Positions 1 to 8,185 of a stretch of 64,000 bases of DNA are shown here, one piece after another (position 1 is the stretch's first letter; each line of letters begins with the position of its first letter). This DNA comes from Streptomyces sp. NBC_01463 (GTDB lineage Bacteria > Actinomycetota > Actinomycetes > Streptomycetales > Streptomycetaceae), in contig CP109468.1 of NCBI GenBank assembly GCA_036227345.1, positions 5,642,001 to 5,706,000 on the forward strand, in the 5' to 3' direction. Under the pieces are notes generated by a model. It was given only the letters and a program-made list of their open reading frames with translations. It searched no databases and had not been told where the DNA came from. Made by a program: the position numbers and the translations under genes.

Positions 1-906
1 CATGTAGTCGGTGATGTTGTATGCGCCGACCAGGCAGATGCAGAGGATCAGCGTCGGCCAGTAGTCGCGGAAGATCTTGGCGAGGTCGCCCTTGGCGGTC
101 GTCTCGACGCCGTCCGCGGCCTCCGTGGCGTGGGCGGTGCCGCCCTCCAGCTTCTGGAAGGCGGGGGTCTCGTCGAGGCGCAGTCGCAGGTAGAGGCCGA
201 CGAGGCCGAGCGGGCCGGCGACGAGGAAGGGGACGCGCCAGCCCCAGGCTTCCATCTGGGTGTCGTTGAGGAGTGCGTAGAGCGCGGTGACCAGGCCGGC
301 CGCTCCGACGTAGCCGGCCAGGGTGCCGAATTCGAGGAAGCTGCCGAAGTAGCCGCGTCGTTTGTCGGGGGCGTACTCGGCGATGAAGGTGGAGGCGCCG
401 CCGTACTCGCCGCCGGTGGAGAAGCCCTGGAGCATCCGGAAGAGGATGAGGAGGATGGGGGCCCCGACGCCGATGGTGTCGTGGGAGGGGATGACGCCGA
501 TGGCGAAGGTGCCGACCGCCATGAGGATCATGGTGAGGGCGAGGACCTTCTTGCGGCCGATCTTGTCGCCCATGGGGCCGAAGAACATGCCGCCGAGCGG
601 TCGTACGAGGAAGGCGACGGCGAAGGTGGCGAAGGAGGAGAGGAGCTGGGTTGTGTCGTTCCCGGACGGGAAGAAGACATGGCCCAGGGTCGCCGCCAGG
701 TAGGAGTAGATGCCGAAGTCGAACCACTCCATGGCGTTACCGAGTGAGGCCGCCTTGACCGCGCGCTTCACCGCCTGGTCGTCCGTGACGGTGATGTCCG
801 TCCTGCGCAGCTTGGGGTTCTGGCGCTTTCGGATGGCACGGAAGAGGGCGGGGTGGCGTTTGACCGCTTCGGGGTCGGCCGCCTGCTGGGGGTCGGAGGC
901 CGCCAT
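1..906 (-). CDS. MHS-family (ProP/KgtP-like) proton symporter, 3' end cut by window
   Basis: Inner-membrane major facilitator transporter for small solutes such as organic acids or betaines. The visible 302 residues start with a charged cytoplasmic leader. A first membrane helix follows beginning GNAMEWFDFGIYSY, then the family loop DKIGRKK between helices 2 and 3, and the GGEYGGA motif of the metabolite:H+ symporter subfamily. The ATG at 906 has a purine-rich AGGAAAGGA site 8 bases upstream. The family is usually 430-500 residues, so roughly a third is missing beyond the window edge. Substrate cannot be told from sequence. The family call is firm; no neighbour hints at the substrate. Confidence 0.9.
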   Translation of the reverse strand, partial: MAASDPQQAADPEAVKRHPALFRAIRKRQNPKLRRTDITVTDDQAVKRAVKAASLGNAMEWFDFGIYSYLAATLGHVFFPSGNDTTQLLSSFATFAVAFLVRPLGGMFFGPMGDKIGRKKVLALTMILMAVGTFAIGVIPSHDTIGVGAPILLILFRMLQGFSTGGEYGGASTFIAEYAPDKRRGYFGSFLEFGTLAGYVGAAGLVTALYALLNDTQMEAWGWRVPFLVAGPLGLVGLYLRLRLDETPAFQKLEGGTAHATEAADGVETTAKGDLAKIFRDYWPTLILCICLVGAYNITDYM

Positions 907-1063
907 GGCCGGGTCCTTTCCTCGGTGGGTGTTTCAGGAAAGGCTTCTGCGCGGACATGGCGGTTGCAAACCGATTCGGCGGTGGATTGGGATGTCCATC
1001 ACATGTTTTCGGCCGTTCGGCCCAATCCAGGGGTGTGTTTCCGCCGTTTTCCTGCCGGTCGGG

Positions 1064-1531
1064 TCAGATGCCCAGGTCCTTGATGATCTTGGCGACGTGG
1101 CCGGTGGCCTTGACGTTGTAGAAGGCGTGTTCGACCTTGCCGTCCTCGTCGACGACGATCGTCGACCGGATGACGCCCGTCACCGTTTTGCCGTAGAGCT
1201 TCTTCTCGCCGAAGGCGGCGTAGGCCTCCAGGGTCTCCTTGGCGGGGTCGCCGACCAGGGTGACCTTGAGGTTCTCCTTCTCGCGGAACTTGGCGAGCTT
1301 CTCGGGCTTGTCGGGGGAGACGCCGATGACGTCGTATCCGGCGCCGGCCAGGAGGTCGAGGTTGTCGGTGAAGTCGCAGGCCTGCTTGGTGCAGCCGGGG
1401 GTGAGGGCGGCCGGGTAGAAGTAGACGATGACCTTGCGGCCCTTGTGGTCGGCGAGCGATACGTCGTTGCCGTCGGCGTCGGGGAGGGTGAAGGCGGGGG
1501 CGGTGTCGCCGGTCTTGAGTCGCTCGCTCAT
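1064..1531 (-). CDS. bcp: Thioredoxin-dependent peroxiredoxin, Bcp/PrxQ type
   Basis: A 155-residue cytoplasmic peroxidase that reduces H2O2 and organic hydroperoxides with electrons from thioredoxin. The active site TPGCTKQACDF carries the peroxidatic Cys47 and the resolving Cys52 five residues on, the pattern of atypical 2-Cys PrxQ enzymes. Length is normal for the family. The upstream reading frame stays open for nearly 300 codons, but the ATG at 1531 is preceded by AGGAGA at 6-7 bases and begins the conserved fold (GDTAPAFTLPD), so it is taken as the start. It stands alone, convergent with nothing and divergent from the DUF3618 gene. Confidence 0.95.
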   Translation of the reverse strand: MSERLKTGDTAPAFTLPDADGNDVSLADHKGRKVIVYFYPAALTPGCTKQACDFTDNLDLLAGAGYDVIGVSPDKPEKLAKFREKENLKVTLVGDPAKETLEAYAAFGEKKLYGKTVTGVIRSTIVVDEDGKVEHAFYNVKATGHVAKIIKDLGI

Positions 1532-1658
1532 GGTTCTCCTCTTTGGTGCGCGGGGTGTACGGGACCGAGCGTAATAGGGGTGCCGCCGGGTGCGGGGGCG
1601 GTCGAGCTGACAGACTGTCGATGAAGGTTTACCGGACGAGGACCACGGAGGCGGCGCA

Positions 1659-1979
1659 GTGTCGGATGCCAGGACCCCTGCGCAGATCGAGGCGGACATC
1701 ATCAGCAGGCGCGAGCAGCTCGCGGTGGTGCTCGATGAGATCGGGGTGCGGGTGCACCCGAAGACGATCATCGGTGACGTGAAGGCGAAGGCGGCCGGGG
1801 CGGTGGACCGGACGGCCGGGCGGGCGTTCGTCGCGGTGAACCGGACGGTGTCGGACGTGAAGGCGCAGTTCGTTTCGGAGGAGGGTTCGCCGCGTCTGGA
1901 GCGGGTGATTCCGGTGGCGTTGCTCGCGGTGGGTGTGGTGGGTCTGCTCACTGTGTCCGCGCAGCGGAAGAAGCGTTGA
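1659..1979 (+). CDS. DUF3618 small membrane-associated protein
   Basis: A 106-residue protein of the actinobacterial DUF3618 family. The N-terminal half (residues 5-30, AQIEADIISRREQLAVVLDE) matches the family helix that begins with R-x-x-L-a-x-t-v-d-e-l. One predicted membrane helix lies near residues 84-98, followed by a basic tail. GTG start with a GGAGG-like site 7-8 bases upstream. Function unknown; family members are often near cell-envelope genes. The GroES-like gene follows 46 bp downstream. Confidence 0.85.
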   Translation: MSDARTPAQIEADIISRREQLAVVLDEIGVRVHPKTIIGDVKAKAAGAVDRTAGRAFVAVNRTVSDVKAQFVSEEGSPRLERVIPVALLAVGVVGLLTVSAQRKKR

Positions 1980-2025
1980 GCCCCGAGGGCGCCAGGTGGT
2001 GTCGGGGCCGGGTAGGTTGCGGGGC

Positions 2026-2364
2026 GTGAGCGAGAACACCGACGACAAGCTGCCCATCCGGATGCTGCACGACCGTGTGCTGGTCCGGTCCGATTCGCCT
2101 GAGGGTGAGCGGCGTTCCGGCGGCGGCATCCTGATTCCGGCGACGGCCGCGGTCGGCCGCCGGCTGGGCTGGGCCGTGGTGGTCGCGGTGGGGCAGAACG
2201 TGCGGACGGTCGAGCCGGGGGACCGGGTGCTGTACGACCCCGAGGACCGTGCCGAGGTCGAGGTGCGGGGTGTGGCGTACGTGCTGATGCGGGAGCGGGA
2301 TCTGCATGCGGTGGCGGCGGACCGGTTCGAGGGTTCGGTGGATTCGACCGGGCTGTATCTGTAG
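2026..2364 (+). CDS. GroES-family co-chaperonin-like protein
   Basis: A 112-residue protein with the GroES fold: LPIRMLHDRVLVR at the N-terminus, GGGILIPATA where GroES has its mobile-loop region, then GDRVLYDPEDRAEVEVRG. It is a divergent paralogue, with no groEL beside it, so a role as general co-chaperone is uncertain. The GTG at 2026 is 7 bases after TAGGTT, a good -10 hexamer, and has no Shine-Dalgarno, so the mRNA is probably leaderless. An intrinsic terminator follows at 2385. Confidence 0.85.
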   Translation: MSENTDDKLPIRMLHDRVLVRSDSPEGERRSGGGILIPATAAVGRRLGWAVVVAVGQNVRTVEPGDRVLYDPEDRAEVEVRGVAYVLMRERDLHAVAADRFEGSVDSTGLYL

Positions 2365-2384
2365 CTCCGGATCGTGCTGTGCGG

Positions 2385-2416
2385 GGCCTGGTGACGGTTG
2401 TCACCAGGCCTTTTGC
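2385..2416 (+). terminator. Intrinsic terminator after the GroES-like gene
   Basis: An 11-bp perfect stem (GGCCTGGTGAC / GTCACCAGGCC) with a GGTT loop is followed by TTTTG, 20 bases after the stop codon of the upstream gene. It separates that transcript from the riboswitch-controlled exporter. Confidence 0.85.
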
Positions 2417-2440
2417 CTGTTCTTTGCTACGGTGGTGGGA

Positions 2441-2485
2441 CCCCGACGAGACGCGCCGTACCGGGCTTTTTGCAAAGACGACGCA
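2441..2485 (+). promoter_or_regulatory. Guanidine-III riboswitch (ykkC-III / mini-pseudoknot)
   Basis: The segment contains GACGAG, two variable bases, then GCGCCGTACC, followed after a short variable loop by AAAGACGACGC. From memory this closely follows the guanidine-III aptamer of Thermobifida fusca (GACGAG..GCGCCGUACC..AAGACGGCGC). P1 is CCCG (2442-2445) with CGGG (2462-2465). The second helix pairs GCGCCGT (2453-2459) with ACGACGC (2478-2484), leaving one C-A mismatch. It sits 40 bases before the start of a SugE/Gdx gene, the usual target. Expected action: guanidinium binding frees the ribosome site GGAGG at 2512. Recognition is by motif and context only. Confidence 0.85.
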
Positions 2486-2523
2486 CCGTGTTGTTCGCGT
2501 GTTCTGTCGTCGGAGGTGCCGTC

Positions 2524-2844
2524 ATGGCGTGGGTTCTGCTGGTGGTCGCTGGTCTGCTGGAAGTGGCCTGGTCGATCGGGATGAAGTACACCGAGGGGTT
2601 CACCCGGCTGTGGCCGAGTGTGTTCACCGGTCTGGGGATCGTCGCGAGCATGCTGTTGCTGTCGCATGCGGCGCGGACGCTGCCGATCGGTACGGCGTAC
2701 GGGGTGTGGGTCGGTATCGGTGCGGCGGGTGCGGCGGTGCTGGGCATGGTGGTGCTGCATGAGCCGGTGACCGCGGCCCGGATCTTCTTCGTGTGTCTGC
2801 TGTTGGTGGCTGTGGTGGGGCTGAAGGCGACCTCGGGGCACTGA
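2524..2844 (+). CDS. sugE: SMR-family guanidinium exporter (SugE/Gdx)
   Basis: A 106-residue inner-membrane protein with four helices that acts as an antiparallel dimer exchanging protons for guanidinium. The essential Glu lies in helix 1 (LLEVAWSIGMKY), with the SMR core AYGVWVGIGAAGAAVLG in helix 3 and the GxVLxG-like GLKATSGH end. The ATG at 2524 has GGAGG 7 bases upstream. The preceding guanidine-III riboswitch supports a guanidinium (Gdx) rather than multidrug role. It ends 28 bases from the convergent penicillin-binding-protein gene. Confidence 0.93.
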   Translation: MAWVLLVVAGLLEVAWSIGMKYTEGFTRLWPSVFTGLGIVASMLLLSHAARTLPIGTAYGVWVGIGAAGAAVLGMVVLHEPVTAARIFFVCLLLVAVVGLKATSGH

Positions 2845-2872
2845 CCCGCGCTGGTCCGTGCCTCGGGGTGGC

Positions 2873-5293
2873 CTACGGGAGTGCCGGGGCGCGGGTGCCG
2901 CGGGCGCCTTCGAGGAAGCCGCCGCCTCCGTTGTCCCCGCCGCCGTTGTCCTGGCCGCCCGTGCCGTCGCCGCCCGTGCCGCCTCCGTCGTCTCCGCCTC
3001 CGGTGCCGCCGCCGTCCGTCGCTCCGCCGGTGTCGGTGCCGCCGATGGGGGTGTCGGTGGTGCCGGGGGTGGTCTGCGGGGTGGACGGGGTGGTGGGCGG
3101 TGTGCTGGACGGGGTGTTCGGGGGTGTGCTGGAGGGGGCCCGGGAGGGCTGTCCGGTGTCGCCGGTCGCCGTGTCCTCGTCGGTGGGCAGGTCCGTCTCG
3201 TCGGTGCCGCTCTCCAGGTCGAGGTCGAACTCCTCGACGGTGGTGCCGCGCAGTGCGGCGCCGGTGTACTGGGCCCAGGTCTGGGCGGGTGCGCCGCCGC
3301 CGTTGATGCGGGGCAGGCCGAGTGCTCCGTAGAGGGGTTTCTGGGCGCCGGTGTCGGGGTCCTGGCCCATGACGGAGATGACGGTGGCGAGGCCGGGGGT
3401 GTAGCCGGCGAACCAGGCGGCCTTGTCCTCCTCGGCGGTGCCGGTCTTTCCGGCGGCGGGGCGGCCCGCGGCCTGGGCGGCGGTGCCGGTGCCGCCGTCG
3501 ACGACGCTCCGCAGGATCGAGGTGGTGGTGTCGGCGGCCTCGCGGGTGACGGTCTGCTTGGTCGTGCGGTCGGGGAGTTTGACGCTCTCGCCGTCCTTGG
3601 TGACCTTGCCGACGAGGACGTGGGCGCCGTGCTTGCCGTGGTTGGCGAGGGTGGCGTAGGCCTCGGTCATGTCGAGGACGCTGGCGGTGGCGGGGCCGAG
3701 GGCGATCGACGGGGAGGCGGTGAGGTCGGGGGTGTTCTTGGGGATGCCGAGGTCGATGGCGGTGCTGCGGACCTTCTCCGGGCCGACGTCCTCGGCCATC
3801 TGGGCGTAGACGGCGTTGACGGACTTGTCGGTGGCGGTGCGGACGGTGATGGGGCCGTAGCTGACGTCGTCCTCGTTGGCGGGGTCGTATCCGGTGGGTC
3901 CGTCGGGGCCCTGGACCATGCGTTTGTTGGTGCCGTCGTAGACGGTGCTGGGCGTGATGCGGCGGCCGTCCTGGGTGGTGGAGTCGTTGGCGACGGCGGA
4001 GGTGAAGACGAACGGTTTGAAGGTGGAGCCGACCTGGTAGTCGCGGCGGGTCGCGTTGTTGACGTACTGCTTGGTGTAGTCGATGCCGCCGTACAGGGCG
4101 AGGACGTTGCCGGTGGCGGGGTCGATGGAGGCGCCGCCGACGCGGACGTTGCGGTCGGCCTTGTTCTTCTTGCTGGTCTTGGACATGACGTTGTCGTCGA
4201 CGGCCTTGACGAGGGCGTCCTGCTTCTTCTTCTCCAGCGTGGTGGTGATGCGGTAGCCGCGGGTGGCGAGGGTCTTCTCGTCGAGGATGTCGTTCTGGAC
4301 GAGGTAGTCCTCGACGGCCTGGACGAGGTAGCCGCGCTGTCCGGAGAGGCTGTTGGCGGGCTTGACCGGGCCGGGCAGGGGGAAGGTGAGGCGGGCGCGT
4401 TCGCCGGCGTCGAGCCATTCCTCCTTCACCATGCCGTCGAGTACGTAGTTCCAGCGGGCGAGGGCCGCGGATTTGTTCTCGGGGTGAGTGATGACGTCGT
4501 AGGCGCTCGGGGCGTTGAGCAGGGAGGCGAGGTAGGCGCCTTCGGCGGTGGTGATGTCGCCGATGTCCTTGCTGTAGTAGGCCTGGGCGGCGGCCTGGAT
4601 GCCGTAGGCGTTGCGGCCGAAGTAGCTGGTGTTGAGGTAGCCCTCGAAGATCTGGTCCTTGGACTCCTCGCGGTTGAGCTTGATCGCGATGAAGAATTCC
4701 TTGATCTTGCGTCCGACGGTCTGTTCCTGGCCCAGGTAGTAGTTCTTGACGTACTGCTGGGTGATGGTCGAGCCGCCCTGTTTGCCCTTGCCGGTGAGGG
4801 TGTTCCAGCCGGCCCGGAACATCGCCTTGATGTCGACGGCGCGTTCGGAGTAGAAGTCGCGGTCCTCGGCGGCGAGGACGGCGTGCTGGACGGTGCGGGG
4901 GACTTGGGCGAGTTTGATGTTCTCCCTGTTCACCTCGCCGTCGCGGGCGATGACGCTGCCGTCCTTGTAGAGGTACACGTTGGACTGGGCGGTGGCGCTG
5001 GCGTTGGCGGGCGGGATGTCGACGAGCTGGTAGCCGGCGATGAAGCCGCCGATCAGGACCAGGGCGATGAGCAGGATGCCGCCGAGGACCATGCGCCAGG
5101 TGGGCATCGCGCGGCGCCAGCCGGTGCGTTTGGGGCGCTTGGGCTTCTTCTGCTTCTTCTGTTTGTCCGCGCCGGTGGCGTCCGGGGCCGGGGTGCCCTG
5201 CTTCGCGGGGGCGGCAGCGTCGGCAGGCAGGTCTCTGGGGGTCCAGCCGCGGGGGGCGGGGTCCCCGTTCTGCTGCTGTGGCTCGTCGCTCAT
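2873..5293 (-). CDS. Bifunctional penicillin-binding protein (class A: transglycosylase + transpeptidase)
   Basis: An 806-residue class A PBP that polymerises and cross-links peptidoglycan outside the membrane. Order: a basic, low-complexity cytoplasmic tail, one membrane anchor (about residues 60-80), then the GT51 glycosyltransferase with EDRDFYSE and GGSTITQQYVKN. The transpeptidase follows with the three motifs STFK, SVN and KTGT (in AGKTGTAEEDKAAWFAGYTP). The last ~100 residues are a Gly/Asp/Thr-rich wall-spanning tail. The frame continues 45 codons upstream of the chosen ATG, but that ATG has GAGGAG 10 bases before it and starts the usual Streptomyces leader. Confidence 0.95.
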   Translation of the reverse strand: MSDEPQQQNGDPAPRGWTPRDLPADAAAPAKQGTPAPDATGADKQKKQKKPKRPKRTGWRRAMPTWRMVLGGILLIALVLIGGFIAGYQLVDIPPANASATAQSNVYLYKDGSVIARDGEVNRENIKLAQVPRTVQHAVLAAEDRDFYSERAVDIKAMFRAGWNTLTGKGKQGGSTITQQYVKNYYLGQEQTVGRKIKEFFIAIKLNREESKDQIFEGYLNTSYFGRNAYGIQAAAQAYYSKDIGDITTAEGAYLASLLNAPSAYDVITHPENKSAALARWNYVLDGMVKEEWLDAGERARLTFPLPGPVKPANSLSGQRGYLVQAVEDYLVQNDILDEKTLATRGYRITTTLEKKKQDALVKAVDDNVMSKTSKKNKADRNVRVGGASIDPATGNVLALYGGIDYTKQYVNNATRRDYQVGSTFKPFVFTSAVANDSTTQDGRRITPSTVYDGTNKRMVQGPDGPTGYDPANEDDVSYGPITVRTATDKSVNAVYAQMAEDVGPEKVRSTAIDLGIPKNTPDLTASPSIALGPATASVLDMTEAYATLANHGKHGAHVLVGKVTKDGESVKLPDRTTKQTVTREAADTTTSILRSVVDGGTGTAAQAAGRPAAGKTGTAEEDKAAWFAGYTPGLATVISVMGQDPDTGAQKPLYGALGLPRINGGGAPAQTWAQYTGAALRGTTVEEFDLDLESGTDETDLPTDEDTATGDTGQPSRAPSSTPPNTPSSTPPTTPSTPQTTPGTTDTPIGGTDTGGATDGGGTGGGDDGGGTGGDGTGGQDNGGGDNGGGGFLEGARGTRAPALP

Positions 5294-5465
5294 GTCGGTG
5301 CAGACTCCTCGGCCGCGGTCAGTTCCCCCATAGTGCACTTTTCTGCGGAATAACCATCGGATCGACCTTCGTAAAGCGGTCGCGGCGGTTGCCCCGGCTG
5401 GGCTAGGCTCCTGCGCTTTGGTGTCCACGCGTGGTGGGGCACCCCGATTGCGGGGGGTGGTTGCT

Positions 5466-6266
5466 GTGCGGCTCTACGCGGTGGTGGCGGCGGGCGGGTT
5501 CCGGCGCTATGCCACGTACCGGATCGAGACGGCCGCGGGGGTGTTCACCAACACCGTCTTCGGCTTCATCCTGGCGTACACGTATGCGGCGCTGTGGGAC
5601 GAGCGTCCGCAGCTCGGCGGATACGACATGTCGCAGGCGCTCACGTATGTGTGGCTGGGCCAGGCGCTTCTGATGACGTGCGTGATGATGGGCGGCGGTT
5701 TCGAGAACGAGCTGATCGAGCGGATCCGTACGGGTGATATCGCGGTCGATCTCTACCGGCCTGTTGACCTTCAACTGTGGTGGCTGGCGGGTGACTTGGG
5801 TCGGGCGGCGTTTCATCTGCTGGGGCGCGGCATCGTGCCGATGGTCCTCGGTTCGCTCGCGTTCGATCTGGTGATGCCCGCGTCGCCGGGGACCTGGGTG
5901 GCGTTCCTGGTCGCGGTGGCGCTGGGTGTCGTGGTGAGTTTCGCGCTCCGCTATCTGGTCGCGCTGTCGGCGTTCTGGCTGATGGACGGGGCGGGAGTGG
6001 CGCAGATGTCGTTCCTGGCGGGGATGTTCTTCTCGGGGATGCTGCTGCCGCTGAATCTGTTCCCGGGGCTGCTGGGTGAGGTGGCGCGGGCGCTGCCGTG
6101 GTCGGCGCTGCTCCAGGTGCCGGCCGATGTGTTCCTCGGCAAGCACACGGGCTGGGGCCTGGTGCGGGTGTACGCGTTCCAGGCGGGCTGGGCGCTGGTG
6201 CTGCTGCTGGCGGGGCGGTTGGTGCAGTCGGTGGCGACGCGGAGGGTGGTGGTCCAGGGTGGCTGA
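5466..6266 (+). CDS. ABC-2 type transporter permease (first of pair)
   Basis: Inner-membrane subunit of an ABC exporter, about 266 residues, with six hydrophobic segments. It resembles the ABC-2/DUF990-type permeases (FRRYATYRIETAAGVFTNTVFGFI near the start). The GTG at 5466 follows a G-rich site (GGGGGGTGG) and starts the conserved part; the frame is open back to 5418, so a longer form is possible. It overlaps the next permease gene by 8 bp, and with the ATPase at 7171 forms a three-gene exporter operon. Substrate unknown. Confidence 0.88.
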   Translation: MRLYAVVAAGGFRRYATYRIETAAGVFTNTVFGFILAYTYAALWDERPQLGGYDMSQALTYVWLGQALLMTCVMMGGGFENELIERIRTGDIAVDLYRPVDLQLWWLAGDLGRAAFHLLGRGIVPMVLGSLAFDLVMPASPGTWVAFLVAVALGVVVSFALRYLVALSAFWLMDGAGVAQMSFLAGMFFSGMLLPLNLFPGLLGEVARALPWSALLQVPADVFLGKHTGWGLVRVYAFQAGWALVLLLAGRLVQSVATRRVVVQGG

Positions 6267-7128
6267 GGTGGTGGACGCGGTCGTGGGGGACGCGCCCGAT
6301 GCGGTGTTCGTTCCCCGGTCGCGGGTGGTCGAGGGGGTCCGGGCGTACGGGCTGATCGTCGCGATGTGGCTGCGCTCGACGATGGCGTACCGGGCTTCGT
6401 TCGTGATGATGGCGCTCGGGAACTTCGCGGCGACGGCGTTCGACTTCGTCACGATCGTGCTGATGTTCTCGCACGTGGATGTGCTGGGCGGGTTCACGCT
6501 GCCGGAGATCGCCCTGTTGTACGGGTCGGCGGGTACGGCGTTCGGGCTGGCGGATCTGCTGATGGGGTCGATGGACCGGCTGGGCCAGCGGGTGCGGGAC
6601 GGCACGCTGGACACGTTGCTGGTGCGGCCGGTCCCGGTGATCGCGCAGGTGGCGGCGGACCGGTTCGCGCTGCGCAGGCTGGGGCGGGTGTCCCAGGGGC
6701 TGCTGGTGTTCGGCTATGCGCTGGTGACGCTGGACATCGAGTGGACCGTGGCGAAGGTGGTGCTGGTGCCGCTGATGGTGCTGAGCGGGGCGGCGATCTT
6801 CTCGGCGGTGTTCGTGGCCGGCGGGGCGTTCCAGTTCGTCGCGCAGGATGCCTCGCAGGTGCAGAACTCCTTTACGTACGGAGGGGCGACGCTGCTCCAG
6901 TACCCGCCGTCGGTTTTCGCGACGGATCTGGTGCGCGGGGTGACGTTCGTCGTGCCGCTGGCTTTCGTGAACTGGCTGCCTTGTCTGTATGTGCTGGGCC
7001 GGGACTATCCGTTGGGGCTGCCGGACTGGGTGGCGTTCCTGTCGCCGCTGGTGGCGGGCGTGTGCTGGGTGGGTGCCGGTCTGGCGTGGCGGGCGGGGCT
7101 GAGGGCGTACCGGAGCACGGGAAGTTGA
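6259..7128 (+). CDS. ABC-2 type transporter permease (second of pair)
   Basis: A 289-residue partner of the preceding permease, also with about six membrane segments and the same family features (RDGTLDTLLVRPVPVIAQV resembles the equivalent loop ERIRTGDIAVDLYRPVDLQ in the first). The two were probably derived from a duplication and form a heterodimer. The GTG at 6259 overlaps the upstream stop by 8 bp, implying translational coupling. The ATPase gene follows after 42 bp. Confidence 0.88.
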   Translation: MAEVVDAVVGDAPDAVFVPRSRVVEGVRAYGLIVAMWLRSTMAYRASFVMMALGNFAATAFDFVTIVLMFSHVDVLGGFTLPEIALLYGSAGTAFGLADLLMGSMDRLGQRVRDGTLDTLLVRPVPVIAQVAADRFALRRLGRVSQGLLVFGYALVTLDIEWTVAKVVLVPLMVLSGAAIFSAVFVAGGAFQFVAQDASQVQNSFTYGGATLLQYPPSVFATDLVRGVTFVVPLAFVNWLPCLYVLGRDYPLGLPDWVAFLSPLVAGVCWVGAGLAWRAGLRAYRSTGS

Positions 7129-7170
7129 CGGAGTGACGGGCGAGAAGGGGCGTGAAGGGGTGTGAAGGGT

Positions 7171-8145
7171 ATGGATACGGACTTCATCGAGCTCGACGGT
7201 GTCGAGAAGGTCTTCGACGTCCGCCGCAGGACGGGTTTCCTGCGCAGCGAACGCCGCGAGGTGCGGGCTGTCGACGGGATCAGTTTCCGGGTGGCACGCG
7301 GTGAGATGGTCGGCTACATCGGCCCGAACGGGGCGGGGAAGTCGACGACGATCAAGATGCTGACCGGCATTCTCACGCCGAGCGGCGGTTCGCTGCGGGT
7401 GGCGGGCATCGATCCGTCCCGGGAGCGTACGAGGCTGGCGCAGCGGATCGGGGTGGTCTTCGGGCAGCGCACCACGCTGTGGTGGGACCTGCCGCTGCGT
7501 GACTCGTACCGGCTGGTCCACCGGATGTACCGGATTCCCGATGCCCGCTTCCGCGCCAACATGGACCGCTGCATCGAACTCCTGGACCTGGCGGAGCTGT
7601 TGGACGTGCCGGTGCGGCAGCTGTCGCTCGGGCAGCGGATGCGTGGCGACATCGCGGCGGCGCTGCTGCACGATCCGGAGGTGCTGTACCTGGACGAGCC
7701 GACGATCGGCCTCGATGTGGTGTCCAAGGCCAAGGTCCGTGGATTCCTGCGGGACTTGAACGCGGAGCGCGGTACGACGGTGCTGCTCACCACGCACGAC
7801 CTGACCGACATCGAGCAGCTGTGCAAGCGGGTGATGGTGATCGACCACGGCCGTCTGATGTACGACGGTGCGCTCGCGGGGCTGCATGAGGTGGGCGAGA
7901 GCGAGCGGATGCTCGTGGTGGATCTGGAGCGTGAACTCCCGCCGATCCGGCTGGAGTCGGAGTCCTCGGTGCGCACGGTGAAGGTGGAGGGGGTGCGGCA
8001 GTGGCTGGCGTTCCCGGCGTCGGCTTCGGCGGCCCCGCTGGTGGCCCGGATCGCCGCGGACTACCCGCTGGTGGATCTGTCGGTGCGGGAGCCGGACATC
8101 GAGGCGGTCATCGCGAAGATGTACGCGTCGGCCACCGGTCTTTGA
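7171..8145 (+). CDS. ABC transporter ATP-binding protein
   Basis: A 324-residue cytoplasmic ATPase that drives the two ABC-2 permeases upstream. Walker A is GPNGAGKST (residues 51-59), the Q-loop lies in VVFGQRTTLWWDLP, the signature is LSLGQRMRGD, Walker B is VLYLDEPTIGLD and the switch His is in TTHD. The long loop FGQRTTLWWDLP is typical of the DUF990-associated ATPases. ATG at 7171 is chosen over GTG at 7162 because GAAGGG lies 3-8 bases upstream of it. A C-terminal extension of about 80 residues follows the nucleotide-binding domain. Confidence 0.93.
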   Translation: MDTDFIELDGVEKVFDVRRRTGFLRSERREVRAVDGISFRVARGEMVGYIGPNGAGKSTTIKMLTGILTPSGGSLRVAGIDPSRERTRLAQRIGVVFGQRTTLWWDLPLRDSYRLVHRMYRIPDARFRANMDRCIELLDLAELLDVPVRQLSLGQRMRGDIAAALLHDPEVLYLDEPTIGLDVVSKAKVRGFLRDLNAERGTTVLLTTHDLTDIEQLCKRVMVIDHGRLMYDGALAGLHEVGESERMLVVDLERELPPIRLESESSVRTVKVEGVRQWLAFPASASAAPLVARIAADYPLVDLSVREPDIEAVIAKMYASATGL

Positions 8146-8149
8146 ATCG

Positions 8150-8178
8150 GTGACGGGAGCGGACGCGTTCAATAGGCT
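8150..8178 (+). promoter_or_regulatory. Candidate promoter for the DUF1707 gene
   Basis: A -35-like GTGACG (8150-8155), a 17-base spacer and -10 TAGGCT (8173-8178) precede the ATG at 8186 by exactly 7 bases. Transcription would start at or next to the start codon, giving a leaderless mRNA. There is no Shine-Dalgarno. Confidence 0.55.
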
Positions 8179-8185
8179 GCACGGT

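Noticed and set aside
1064..2404. Long N-terminal extension of the Bcp peroxiredoxin
   Set aside because: The extra 291 codons overlap two plus-strand genes and are low-complexity; the ATG at 1531 has a good ribosome site.
2858..5353. 831-codon frame antisense to the penicillin-binding protein
   Set aside because: Low-complexity Gly/Val/Ala/Asp sequence without domains; the minus strand carries all PBP motifs.
5641..8172. 843-codon minus-strand frame across the ABC operon
   Set aside because: Arg/His/Pro/Gln-rich shadow translation; the plus strand has Walker and EAA-type features and overlapping starts.
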